A stretch of DNA of 9,875 nt, from NCBI GenBank assembly GCA_027486155.1, contig JAIXPR010000216.1:1-9875 (forward strand), in the 5' to 3' direction. Position 1 is the stretch's first letter, and each line of letters starts with the position of its first letter. Origin of the DNA: Pseudomonadota bacterium (GTDB lineage Bacteria > Bdellovibrionota_C > UBA2361 > OMII01). Positions 1 through 5,975 of the stretch are shown here, in pieces. Position numbers and translations under genes: made by a program. Below the pieces are notes generated by a model that was not told where the DNA came from, ran no database searches, and saw only the letters and a program-made list of their open reading frames with translations.

Positions 1-2
1 CG

Positions 3-260
3 GCGCTCGTTGAGACACCCGAAGGACCGCGACAGATAGCGTCGACGGAACTCTCACGGTACCTACTCGACGCGGATTTAAGTAATTTCGGCCGAGATGA
101 CTTCTTTGAGAGGGGTGAATTACAACGGCAAGAGCTCGGACAGGAGCGAGAGCTATTCAGGAAAAACACGTTAGCGCTTATTAAAGCTCATCGCTGGCTG
201 ACCCCCGCTGGGCAAGCTCTGCGACAGGCTACAAAAGAGCGCAATATAGCCACACTCTAA
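3..260 (+). CDS. C-terminal tail of an unknown protein, cut by the left window edge
   Basis: An open frame runs from the window edge to a TAA at 258-260 and encodes 85 residues with no start inside the window. The other two plus-strand frames hit stops within about the first 40 bases, so this is the only frame that can continue from upstream. The visible part is hydrophilic and mixed-charge, with a stretch rich in Arg, Glu and Gln (ERGELQRQELGQERELFRK) that is probably helical, and ends in ATKERNIATL. There is no membrane segment and no motif I recognise. It converges on repA, with a repeat array filling the gap. Function unknown; it is a real gene only if the frame continues upstream. Confidence 0.5.
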   Translation, partial: ALVETPEGPRQIASTELSRYLLDADLSNFGRDDFFERGELQRQELGQERELFRKNTLALIKAHRWLTPAGQALRQATKERNIATL

Positions 261-266
261 TCATTT

Positions 267-353
267 GTTCTCGAGTAGAAACGGTTCTCGAGTAGAAATG
301 GTTCTCGAGTAGAAACGGCTCTCGAGTTAAAAACGGTTCACAAGCAAGAAACC
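267..353. repeat. Tandem 17-bp direct repeats downstream of repA
   Basis: Three nearly identical head-to-tail copies of GTTCTCGAGTAGAAACG start at 267, 284 and 301; the second ends ATG instead of ACG. A fourth diverged copy starts at 318 (GCTCTCGAGTTAAAAACG) and a fifth, weaker one at 336 (GTTCACAAGCAAGAAACC). Each good copy carries the palindrome CTCGAG. The array fills the gap between the incoming gene and the end of repA. The first nine bases (GTTCTCGAG) differ by one base from GTTCACGAG at 2324-2332 and 2390-2398 in the origin iterons, so the array may be a second, diverged set of initiator sites that controls copy number. That role is inference; the repeats themselves are plain. Confidence 0.85.
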
Positions 354-366
354 TAGCGCGACTCCC

Positions 367-1977
367 CTACTTCGCCGCGTTCGCTTTGCACCACTTGTCA
401 AAGTCAGGAAAGCCCCGTTGCTCCAAGAGGCGCTGCTCTACGCCGTGTTCAACCGCTTCAAGAAATCGTTGGGGGGATATGTGCGCTTTGAGCTTAGCCA
501 ACGCCGCCTCAACGTCCGCGCGTAGGCCGGCGACCTCGTGCTCTGATACATCCAATTTTAAAGCGTCGAGGAAGGTTTTACGCTCAAGGAGGTAACTGAC
601 CTCGGCGTCCATTTGGGTGCCCTTGCTCTTGATATGACGCTGCGGAGCATCGCCGTTGCGGGGCCCTAGATTTAGGGAATTTTGGGCTCGTGGTCCCACA
701 GAGACCTTGTCATTTGGCAATACGAACTCAAAGGGCTTCTCAACGGCGCGATACAAGAATCCCTGAGGATTACGACTCACCAGGTGGCTTCCCCCACTGA
801 CCAAACTATCAAAGTGAGCGATGATCGCCGCGATTCGCTCTAACGCGTCGATCCCCCTTCCCTCAACTAATCTCCGCGCCTGCTTATCAGCGATGCCCCG
901 TTGGATAAGAAGCCGCTCCAGAGACTCCTCGTTGGAATCTCCACCTTGATTCGGTCTCCCCGAGGGCATGACGGTTTTCGCCGCGCTCGACTCATGCGAG
1001 ATGGTTTGATGAGGTTGCATCGGTGGTGGTTCAATAGATACCTTGCGTGGCGCATGCGCCGCGACGAGGACGACATCGGTCGATTTCCCCTTCCCTATGA
1101 ACTCGAACTCACTCAAAAGTCCTTTGTCTCTCAACTCCTCGAGGGCGGGTTCAAGTTGTTGTCGGAGGGAGCTCGCGTAGACATAGTTTCTTGAGATGCC
1201 GATCTTTTCGTGGGCGAGGACAAAGAGGTTGACCTGCATTCGGGAGCGATACCAAAAATGTTTGTCGAGATATCGGTAGAGGCGCTTCGAAACAGCGCTC
1301 TGAAGGTCGAGATAGAACTCCAGATCAAGTTTCTTAATAAACCCCACCTGAAAGGACTTGAAGAGCACTTCGCTCCAAGTAAAGAAACTCGGCCTTGTGT
1401 CACGCCCGTCGTTGATCTCGTAAGCGTCCAGAATTCCAAAGTTGCGCGTGCTGTGGAGCTTTGACTCATTGTCGTAGAACGCGTTCGTCGCCTTTATACG
1501 CACGCCGCTCAAGCGATCGAGAGCGTTTTGCAGGCGTACATAGCTGCGGCCCTCTGTGGTCCAACGCAAAATCCGTAAAAGCTCATACCGCGTAAAATGA
1601 ACCTTAGGACTACGAAGCCCATCATCCGCGGTGAGCTTCAACAATCCTAGCAACACTTCGTCATCAGATGATGTCGGAAGTCCAAATTTATCGGCTCCGG
1701 TAATAATCCATTTACGGTTGATGACATCGCCGTTTTTCCCCTTCACGGTATCACTAAACTCAAGTGTTTTGATCGAGGGATCGGCGCGCTTTGACAGGAC
1801 AGTGAGAGGAAACTCCGCAAGGTTCATCTCGTCTCTCGAAATCTTCAACGGCTGCGGCTTTAGTGGTTGAGGAACGTTCGGAGAAAAAGGAACCGCTGAG
1901 GAGTCGGCGTCTGAGGCATCGAGCGACGTGATGTCGTCCAGTGAGGTGGTCGATGTCATTGCCGAAGAGTCATTCAT
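367..1977 (-). CDS. repA: Replication initiator protein A (RepA-type)
   Basis: Probable origin-binding initiator of this replicon. It matches, by recall, the 'replication initiator protein A' family: MNLAEFPL, then TLEFSDTV, an ITGADKFGLPTSSDDEVLLGL block, FTRYELLRIL, FFTWSEVLFKSFQVGFIKK and AVSKRLYRYLDKHFWYR. These span about residues 51-310 if numbered from the ATG, and that core probably folds as winged helices binding iterons. A helical module follows (about 350-420: GIADKQARRLVE, then HFDSLV and NPQGFLYRAVEKP), also typical of the family, then a low-complexity link and a charged helical tail. The first 50 residues are Ser/Asp/Thr-rich with a PQPLKPQPLK repeat. The frame opens at a TTG at 2007; I chose the ATG at 1977. 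Neither has a clear ribosome-binding site, and an ATG at 1827 (MNLAEFPL) is also possible. It diverges from parAB across the repeat-rich gap, as expected for an initiator beside its own origin. Confidence 0.85.
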   Translation of the reverse strand: MNDSSAMTSTTSLDDITSLDASDADSSAVPFSPNVPQPLKPQPLKISRDEMNLAEFPLTVLSKRADPSIKTLEFSDTVKGKNGDVINRKWIITGADKFGLPTSSDDEVLLGLLKLTADDGLRSPKVHFTRYELLRILRWTTEGRSYVRLQNALDRLSGVRIKATNAFYDNESKLHSTRNFGILDAYEINDGRDTRPSFFTWSEVLFKSFQVGFIKKLDLEFYLDLQSAVSKRLYRYLDKHFWYRSRMQVNLFVLAHEKIGISRNYVYASSLRQQLEPALEELRDKGLLSEFEFIGKGKSTDVVLVAAHAPRKVSIEPPPMQPHQTISHESSAAKTVMPSGRPNQGGDSNEESLERLLIQRGIADKQARRLVEGRGIDALERIAAIIAHFDSLVSGGSHLVSRNPQGFLYRAVEKPFEFVLPNDKVSVGPRAQNSLNLGPRNGDAPQRHIKSKGTQMDAEVSYLLERKTFLDALKLDVSEHEVAGLRADVEAALAKLKAHISPQRFLEAVEHGVEQRLLEQRGFPDFDKWCKANAAK

Positions 1978-2009
1978 GCGGGTGGTCAGTCGGTAGCGAG
2001 TAATCAATC

Positions 2010-2059
2010 TACGATTTTTACGATGAGCCTATCGTACGGGTCTTTGAGGATAGTTCCAA
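2010..2059 (-). promoter_or_regulatory. Candidate repA promoter with overlapping inverted-repeat operator
   Basis: Read on the minus strand, TTGGAA (2054-2059) and TACGAT (2031-2036) are separated by 17 bp and match the sigma-70 -35 and -10 boxes at four of six positions each. The -10 box is one arm of an inverted repeat, TACGAT (2019-2024) and ATCGTA (2031-2036), six bases apart. A further direct copy of TACGAT lies at 2010-2015. Such an arrangement would suit repression of repA, perhaps by RepA itself. Promoter strength and the repressor are inferred. Confidence 0.4.
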
Positions 2060-2061
2060 AG

Positions 2062-2114
2062 AGTTTTTCAAGAGAATGCGCTGTTGAGCGACAGCGAAAA
2101 GCTCTTGAAAAACT
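2062..2114. other. Long perfect inverted repeat (hairpin or cruciform)
   Basis: AGTTTTTCAAGAG (2062-2074) and CTCTTGAAAAACT (2102-2114) are perfect reverse complements of 13 bp. Nested inside is a second perfect stem, CGCTGT (2079-2084) with ACAGCG (2091-2096). The structure sits just upstream of the repA promoter at the edge of the origin region. No T-run follows it on either strand, so it is not a standard intrinsic terminator. It may be a cruciform at the origin, a protein-binding site or a structured RNA. Confidence 0.7.
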
Positions 2115-2248
2115 GCGTGAAGACATACCAGAAAAAAATCCAAACACCAAAGCTTAGTTTTAGTTAGTTAAACAATCTTTAGTACGGAACATGTTATTAG
2201 ATGAGCGGGGAAAAAATATTGAGAAACTAGATCGTTACGTCTCTTTTT

Positions 2249-2257
2249 TTACCCACA
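2249..2257. promoter_or_regulatory. DnaA-box-like site
   Basis: TTACCCACA differs by one base from the strong DnaA box TTATCCACA. It sits directly after a T-run (2244-2250) at the end of the AT-rich stretch and about 30 bp before the first iteron-like unit. That position fits a helper DnaA site in an iteron origin. It is a single nine-base match and could be chance. Confidence 0.4.
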
Positions 2258-2280
2258 GGCACGATGAATTACTGGTCAAT

Positions 2281-2434
2281 TCCCGATAGTGATTTATCTA
2301 ATTTCCCGATCACTTTTCTTTCTGTTCACGAGCGATTTGGGTCCGAGTCACGAGCGACTCTCTGTCAACTCACGACAGCTCCTATGTCAGTTCACGAGTC
2401 GCTTATGCGAAAGCACGAATCGAGGTTCAGGAGT
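2281..2434. repeat. Phased TCACGA iterons, about 22-bp spacing
   Basis: TCACGA occurs at 2326, 2348, 2370 and 2392, exactly 22 bp apart. A weaker GCACGA follows at 2413. Upstream, TCCCGA at 2281 and 2304 continues the series at 23 and 22 bp. Several units share more than the core: TCACGAGCGA at 2326 and 2348, and TGTCA seven bases before the core at 2370 and 2392. The regular spacing of about two helical turns would place an initiator dimer or monomer repeatedly on one DNA face. RepA is the obvious candidate to bind, by inference. The units have no conserved GATC, unlike the sites of Vibrio RctB. Confidence 0.8.
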
Positions 2435-2435
2435 C

Positions 2436-2475
2436 GCCGTGGAACGCCGTGGAACAGTGTGGAACACCGTGGAAC
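2436..2475. repeat. Four tandem 10-bp repeats containing GTGGAAC
   Basis: Units at 2436, 2446, 2456 and 2466 read GCCGTGGAAC, GCCGTGGAAC, AGTGTGGAAC and ACCGTGGAAC, all in the same orientation at exactly one helical turn. The shared GTGGAAC is one arm of the usual chromosomal parS palindrome (TGTTCCACGTGGAACA), and two of the units continue into GTGGAACA. It also resembles GTGGGAC in the palindromes after parB. ParB binding is therefore the leading idea; a second class of RepA or host-factor site is the alternative. Confidence 0.8.
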
Positions 2476-2549
2476 GGTTTTAGCCATCGTGCGCTGAGGT
2501 AAATATCGTGATCTGGGATCTAAAAATGCCCCCTACTTCTTACTTCAAG

Positions 2550-2668
2550 TCACGAACTCGCACGTCATGACGATCACGTTCCATTCACGAGATTTCTTCA
2601 TCGTGAATTGACTTAAGTATGGATTTTATGAGCGATCTTTGCCAGATTCCTTATGTCGATTCACGAAT
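2550..2668. promoter_or_regulatory. TCACGA boxes in the parA upstream region
   Basis: A TCACGA core lies at 2550-2555. ATTCACGA (2583-2590) and its exact reverse complement TCGTGAAT (2601-2608) form an inverted pair ten bases apart, and ATTCACGA recurs at 2659-2666, fifteen bases before the parA start. The last copy is preceded by TATGTCG, as in the main iterons. The boxes probably let the iteron-binding protein control parA transcription. A TTGACT at 2608-2613 could be a -35 box overlapping the second arm, but I see no convincing -10 box. Confidence 0.5.
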
Positions 2669-2681
2669 GCGGAGGTAGCCT

Positions 2682-3476
2682 GTGGCGATCGCGATTAGCG
2701 TAGTAAACCAAAAGGGTGGCGTTGGAAAAACGACCACGACCGTGAACCTTGGAGCTGCGTTAGCAGCCAAGGGAAAGCGGGTTTTATTAATAGATATTGA
2801 TGCTCAGAGCAACCTTACAACGCACCTAGGATTAGGTGTAAAGGAAGATGTTGATGATCTCAATGAAATTGCTCAGGGACCGGAGTGGACCATCTACGAT
2901 GTTCTCAAAGGCAGCAAGAAGATTCATGACGTTATTATCAAGAGGTCAGAGAATCTTTCCGTTGTTCCCTCAAGCCTCCTTCTGAGTGCGGCGGACCTTG
3001 AGCTTGGTGGCGTCGTAGGCCGAGAGCTTTTACTCAAGAGAGCGATTGAGAAGGTTCGATCTGAGTACGACGTTATTCTTATCGACTGCCCGCCAACGTT
3101 AGGACTCCTATCTCTTAACGCGCTAGCAGCCGTTGATAAGGTAATTGTTCCCGTACAGAGCGAGTACTTGGCTCTGCATGGAGTACGACAGCTGCTCGAT
3201 ACCATCGATCAGGTGCGTAACGTATACAATCCGAACCTCATCGTTGGTGGCGTTCTTATATGTCTTCACGATAGCCGAAAGAAGTTGGCGCGAGCGGTCG
3301 CTGAAACCATCCGTGCGTATTTCGGACAGTTGGTGTTTACGACCGTTATTCGCGAGAATGTGGCTCTCGCGGAGGCTCCGGCTAAGGGACAAACGATCCT
3401 TGAGTACATGCCGAAGTCATCGGGTGCTGAAGATTACATTGCGTTAGCTGAGGAGGTTCTTAATGTCAAAGCGTAG
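2682..3476 (+). CDS. parA: ParA/Soj-type partition ATPase
   Basis: Walker-type ATPase that binds DNA nonspecifically when bound to ATP and moves ParB-bound origins apart. The 264-residue protein starts almost at the P-loop, so it is the short chromosomal type without an N-terminal DNA-binding domain. The deviant Walker A KGGVGKTT is at 11-18 with its signature lysine K11, the A' motif LLIDIDAQSN at 35-44, and Walker B VILIDCPP at 131-138. The C-terminal block (VIRENVALAEAPAKGQTI, then YMPKSSGAEDY) is typical. The A' motif usually reads DPQGN; here Pro is Ala and Gly is Ser. The GTG start has a strong GGAGGT five bases upstream. It overlaps parB by 14 bases, so the two are translated together. 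Confidence 0.95.
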   Translation: MAIAISVVNQKGGVGKTTTTVNLGAALAAKGKRVLLIDIDAQSNLTTHLGLGVKEDVDDLNEIAQGPEWTIYDVLKGSKKIHDVIIKRSENLSVVPSSLLLSAADLELGGVVGRELLLKRAIEKVRSEYDVILIDCPPTLGLLSLNALAAVDKVIVPVQSEYLALHGVRQLLDTIDQVRNVYNPNLIVGGVLICLHDSRKKLARAVAETIRAYFGQLVFTTVIRENVALAEAPAKGQTILEYMPKSSGAEDYIALAEEVLNVKA

Positions 3477-4335
3477 CTTTTCGTTCGCCAACAATCCCTT
3501 GATGGCAGGCCCAGCTCTTGAGGAACGTTCAAGAGGGGGAATTCCGTACCGAGAGATCCCGGTATCCGCGATAGAGGCGGATCCTAATCAGCCCCGTCGT
3601 AGTTTCGATGAAGAGAAGCTACAGGAGCTTGCTGAGTCCATTAAGCTTTACGGAGTATTGAGTCCTATCCTTGTTCGGGCGGGTGCTCTTCCTGGGCGTT
3701 ATACGATTATATCCGGTGAGCGCCGTTATCGCGCCTCACAGCTTGCAGGTTTGGCAGCTATTCCAGCGATAGTGAGTCAAGGAGAGGGTGAGGATAGTCG
3801 AACTCTCGCTATACAACTTGTCGAGAACCTGCAGCGTGACGATCTCTCTCCATTGGAGCGGGCTCAGGCTATTGGCGCCCTTCGCGATGGACATAGCCTC
3901 TCAATCCGAGAGATCGCCGAGAAGCTCAGCATCTCAAAGAGCGCCGTACAGCGAAGTCTTGAGATTCTTTCCCTTCCAGATGACCTGCTGAACGCCCTTC
4001 GTGAAGGGGCATCGGAGTCTAAGGTGCTCCTTGTCGCCAAGATTGAGGACCCTGCTGTTCGAGCTAGCTACTTAAAGGACATAGATGTTCTTACTCGGGC
4101 TCAGATCGGTCAGAGTGTGGAGGCTAAGCGGACCTCTCCGACAAGTGAGAACACGGATTCAAAGCTGGTAACGGCAGAAGACCAGCGTATCGCTGAGGAG
4201 ATTCAACGAGCGCTTGGAATGAAGGTTCGGATGGTTCGGTCAAGTCCTCAGGCTGAAAGCGGGCGACTTACCATCGATTTCTACGGGGAAGGGGACCTTC
4301 AGATCCTTTTCCGCAAGCTCGTGTCTGAGGTGTAG
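3463..4335 (+). CDS. parB: ParB/Spo0J-type partition protein
   Basis: Centromere-binding CTPase clamp that loads at parS and spreads. In 290 residues it shows the N-terminal ParA-contact region, the ParB/Srx nuclease-like fold with PNQPRRSF (41-48), the CTP-binding GERRYRAS (85-92) and ENLQRDDLSPLERA (121-134), and a helix-turn-helix at about 146-170 (SIREIAEKLSISKSAVQRSL). A variable linker follows, and the C-terminal dimer domain ends GRLTIDFYGEGDLQILFRKL. Length and motif order are normal for the chromosomal family. The ATG lies inside the end of parA, with AGGAGG six bases upstream. Two parS-like palindromes follow immediately. Confidence 0.95.
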   Translation: MSKRSFSFANNPLMAGPALEERSRGGIPYREIPVSAIEADPNQPRRSFDEEKLQELAESIKLYGVLSPILVRAGALPGRYTIISGERRYRASQLAGLAAIPAIVSQGEGEDSRTLAIQLVENLQRDDLSPLERAQAIGALRDGHSLSIREIAEKLSISKSAVQRSLEILSLPDDLLNALREGASESKVLLVAKIEDPAVRASYLKDIDVLTRAQIGQSVEAKRTSPTSENTDSKLVTAEDQRIAEEIQRALGMKVRMVRSSPQAESGRLTIDFYGEGDLQILFRKLVSEV

Positions 4336-4338
4336 CCT

Positions 4339-4355
4339 TGTCCCACCGTGGGACA
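4339..4355. promoter_or_regulatory. 17-bp palindrome, parS-like, in the parB-folC gap
   Basis: TGTCCCACCGTGGGACA is a perfect inverted repeat of eight bases around one central base, three bases after the parB stop. It equals the common parS TGTTCCACGTGGAACA with one symmetric change in each arm and one extra central base. The extra base would rotate the two arms relative to each other, so a parS role is probable from sequence and position but not certain. An operator for folC is the alternative. Confidence 0.6.
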
Positions 4356-4398
4356 GTTTTGGTAATATCGTGATTTGACCATAAATCGGGAGCCCAGA

Positions 4399-5736
4399 AT
4401 GGTGTCCCACGGTGGGACAGTGAACAAGGCTCGACTCGGAATAGATTACCTAAATAACCTAACCCCCTGGAATGGCAGGGGAGGGTTCGCCCTTGAGGGC
4501 ATAATCAGAGTTTTGAAGCGCCTAGGAGACCCTCAAGATAGCTATCCAACAGTTCATATAGCAGGAACGAACGGCAAAGGTTCCGTATCCTGTGCGATCG
4601 CTTCAATACTGGGTGCGGCAGGGTACCGGGTTGGGCTGAATACCTCTCCTCATCTGCAGCTATTCAACGAGCGAATCGTCATCGATGGTCTTCCTATCGA
4701 CGACCAATCTTTAGGGGAATTCTGCTACGACATTCGAAGTGCCGCCTCCAAGGAACTCGTTGAATTGTCTTTCCATGAGGCAATAACAGCAGTCTCATTC
4801 CTTGCCTTCAGAGAGGTTGGGGTAGATTGGGGTGTTATAGAGGTTGGTCTTGGGGGTAGGCTCGATGCTTCTAATGTCATTTCACGACCCGCGGCAACGG
4901 CTATCGTGACCATTGATTACGATCACCAAGCAATTCTAGGTAATACCTTAGGAGAGATAGCCGCTGAGAAGGCTGGGATTATAAAGCCTGGAAGCCCGCT
5001 CATATCGGGATGTTTGCCTCTGGAGGCAGAACGAGTAGTAAACCGCAAAGCTGCCGTAACGAAACACTATCGATTCGCCACGGAGTACGGCGTAGCGCAA
5101 ACTTCAGACCCTGGAGGTAGCACATTCGGGTATTGGGGTAAGGATTTCCCGATTTCACCCGTTGAAACATTTGATTTCACGTCTCCGCTACCCGGTATGC
5201 ACCAAGGGCATAACCTCGCGGTAGCGGCAACAGTAGGGCTCGCCATCGGACTGACCTCCGATGTCGTTAAAAGGGGGCTTGAAGGTGTCCGTTGGCCTGG
5301 AAGATTGGAGCTCCTCGTTATAGACGGAGCTCCCATTCTAATGGATTGCGCTCACAATCAAGCTGGTATCCGAGCTTTTATCGAGTATCTTCTTCATCGT
5401 AATGAGGGTCGTATTGACCTGACATTTGGAGTGCTCGATACGAAGAACTGGAAGGAGATGATCGCCATGCTCGCGCCACATGTTAACCATTGGCGGTTAA
5501 TCAAGCCGGACTCAGATAGGGCGCTTCCTCTTGAGCTTGTCTCTGCTCAGATAAAGCTATCGGGTTCTGACGTAAAAATTTCGGCATATGGGGGTGATTA
5601 CGATGCCCTGGTTAGAGATCTGGTGCGCAACGGGGATGGCGAGACTCGATACGTCACTGGCTCCATGTATATGATCGGCAGGCTACGAAACACCTTGGGC
5701 GTACCCCCTAAGCCTCTGTGGAGCCCCATTCGCTAG
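4399..5736 (+). CDS. folC: Folylpolyglutamate synthase / dihydrofolate synthase
   Basis: ATP-dependent ligase that adds glutamate to folates and, in many bacteria, to dihydropteroate, in the cytoplasm. With the chosen ATG it has 445 residues, a normal length. The P-loop GTNGKGS is at 56-62, TSPHL at 82-86, the acidic metal-binding block IEVGLGGRLDASN at 147-159, IDYDHQAILGNTLGEIAAEKAG at 172-193 with the lysine usually carbamylated, GMHQGHNLAVA at 266-276, WPGRLE at 299-304 and DCAHNQAG at 316-323. The end YVTGSMYMIGRLR is typical. The frame also opens at a TTG at 4375 and has a GTG at 4420. I prefer the ATG at 4399 because GGAG lies six bases upstream. With that start, a parS-like palindrome encodes residues 2-7. 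It is not normally part of a par operon. Confidence 0.93.
   Translation: MVSHGGTVNKARLGIDYLNNLTPWNGRGGFALEGIIRVLKRLGDPQDSYPTVHIAGTNGKGSVSCAIASILGAAGYRVGLNTSPHLQLFNERIVIDGLPIDDQSLGEFCYDIRSAASKELVELSFHEAITAVSFLAFREVGVDWGVIEVGLGGRLDASNVISRPAATAIVTIDYDHQAILGNTLGEIAAEKAGIIKPGSPLISGCLPLEAERVVNRKAAVTKHYRFATEYGVAQTSDPGGSTFGYWGKDFPISPVETFDFTSPLPGMHQGHNLAVAATVGLAIGLTSDVVKRGLEGVRWPGRLELLVIDGAPILMDCAHNQAGIRAFIEYLLHRNEGRIDLTFGVLDTKNWKEMIAMLAPHVNHWRLIKPDSDRALPLELVSAQIKLSGSDVKISAYGGDYDALVRDLVRNGDGETRYVTGSMYMIGRLRNTLGVPPKPLWSPIR
4403..4419. promoter_or_regulatory. Second 17-bp palindrome, inside the start of folC
   Basis: TGTCCCACGGTGGGACA is the same element as at 4339-4355 in reversed orientation: the arms are identical and the central base is G instead of C. 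The centres are 64 bp apart, about six helical turns. It occupies folC codons 2-7 if the ATG at 4399 is used, or ends immediately before the alternative GTG at 4420. A protein bound at both copies would cover the folC translation start region, so partition and folC expression could be linked. That link is inference. Confidence 0.6.
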
Positions 5737-5765
5737 AACAAAGTTTGGTTTTGTCGAGAGCTTTG

Positions 5766-5975
5766 ATGCGGTGCTGCCGCACTTACAGCTCAAAACGCGT
5801 AGGCGACGCTCTCTCACTGTTTGATTCAAAGCCGTCGAAAGGTACAGATACGAGCCTCACCGGTAGGCGAGCTTCTGATGAGACCTCTTCATATTCAGAA
5901 GATGATCTGGAGCTACCATCTTTACAGTCCTCTCTCTCAAACGAGATAGGGACACCGGAATTATCAGCCGCTTGA
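5766..5975 (+). CDS. Doubtful small ORF, Ser/Asp/Glu-rich, between folC and ispA
   Basis: From an ATG at 5766 the frame encodes 69 residues, beginning MRCCRTYSSKRVGDALSLF and becoming acidic and serine-rich (ETSSYSEDDLELPSLQSSLS). It has no recognisable domain, membrane segment or good ribosome-binding site. The frame is open back into the end of folC. In many bacteria xseB lies just before ispA, but this sequence lacks XseB features. The 130 bases that follow to the ispA start hold nothing I recognise. It could be a small unknown protein or non-coding spacer. Confidence 0.25.
   Translation: MRCCRTYSSKRVGDALSLFDSKPSKGTDTSLTGRRASDETSSYSEDDLELPSLQSSLSNEIGTPELSAA

Larger units (their letters stand above)
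2115..2681. other. Probable replication origin (gene-free, between repA and parA)
   Basis: No credible gene lies here; the short open frames that cross it run through the repeats and have no recognisable protein features. From left to right it holds an AT-rich stretch (about 2126-2250, including A-runs and repeated TTAGTT), a DnaA-box-like site, TCACGA iterons, four 10-bp GTGGAAC repeats, a 10-bp palindrome CGTCATGACG (2563-2572), and an inverted pair of ATTCACGA boxes before parA. An AT-rich unwinding stretch beside phased iterons, flanked by an initiator gene and parAB, is the standard plan of iteron-type origins. The exact melting site and boundaries are inferred. Confidence 0.75.

Noticed and set aside
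267..353. Possible CRISPR array
   Set aside because: The 17-bp units are directly adjacent with no spacers, and no cas gene is present.
901..1464. Plus-strand open frames opposite repA
   Set aside because: RepA family motifs continue without a break on the minus strand; these are mirror frames with no recognisable content.
2264..2497. Short plus-strand open frames across the origin
   Set aside because: They run through the iterons and the GTGGAAC array, so their sequence is dictated by DNA repeats; they lack protein motifs and convincing start sites.
2685..2692. GCGATCGC octamer at the parA start
   Set aside because: It is known as an abundant motif in cyanobacteria, but appears here alone and encodes the ParA N-terminus; nothing else suggests a cyanobacterium.
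4874..4887. ATGTCATTTCACGA in folC, matching an iteron unit at 13 of 14 bases
   Set aside because: A single copy inside conserved folC coding sequence (ASNVISRP) with no neighbouring copies; coincidence is more likely than a binding site.
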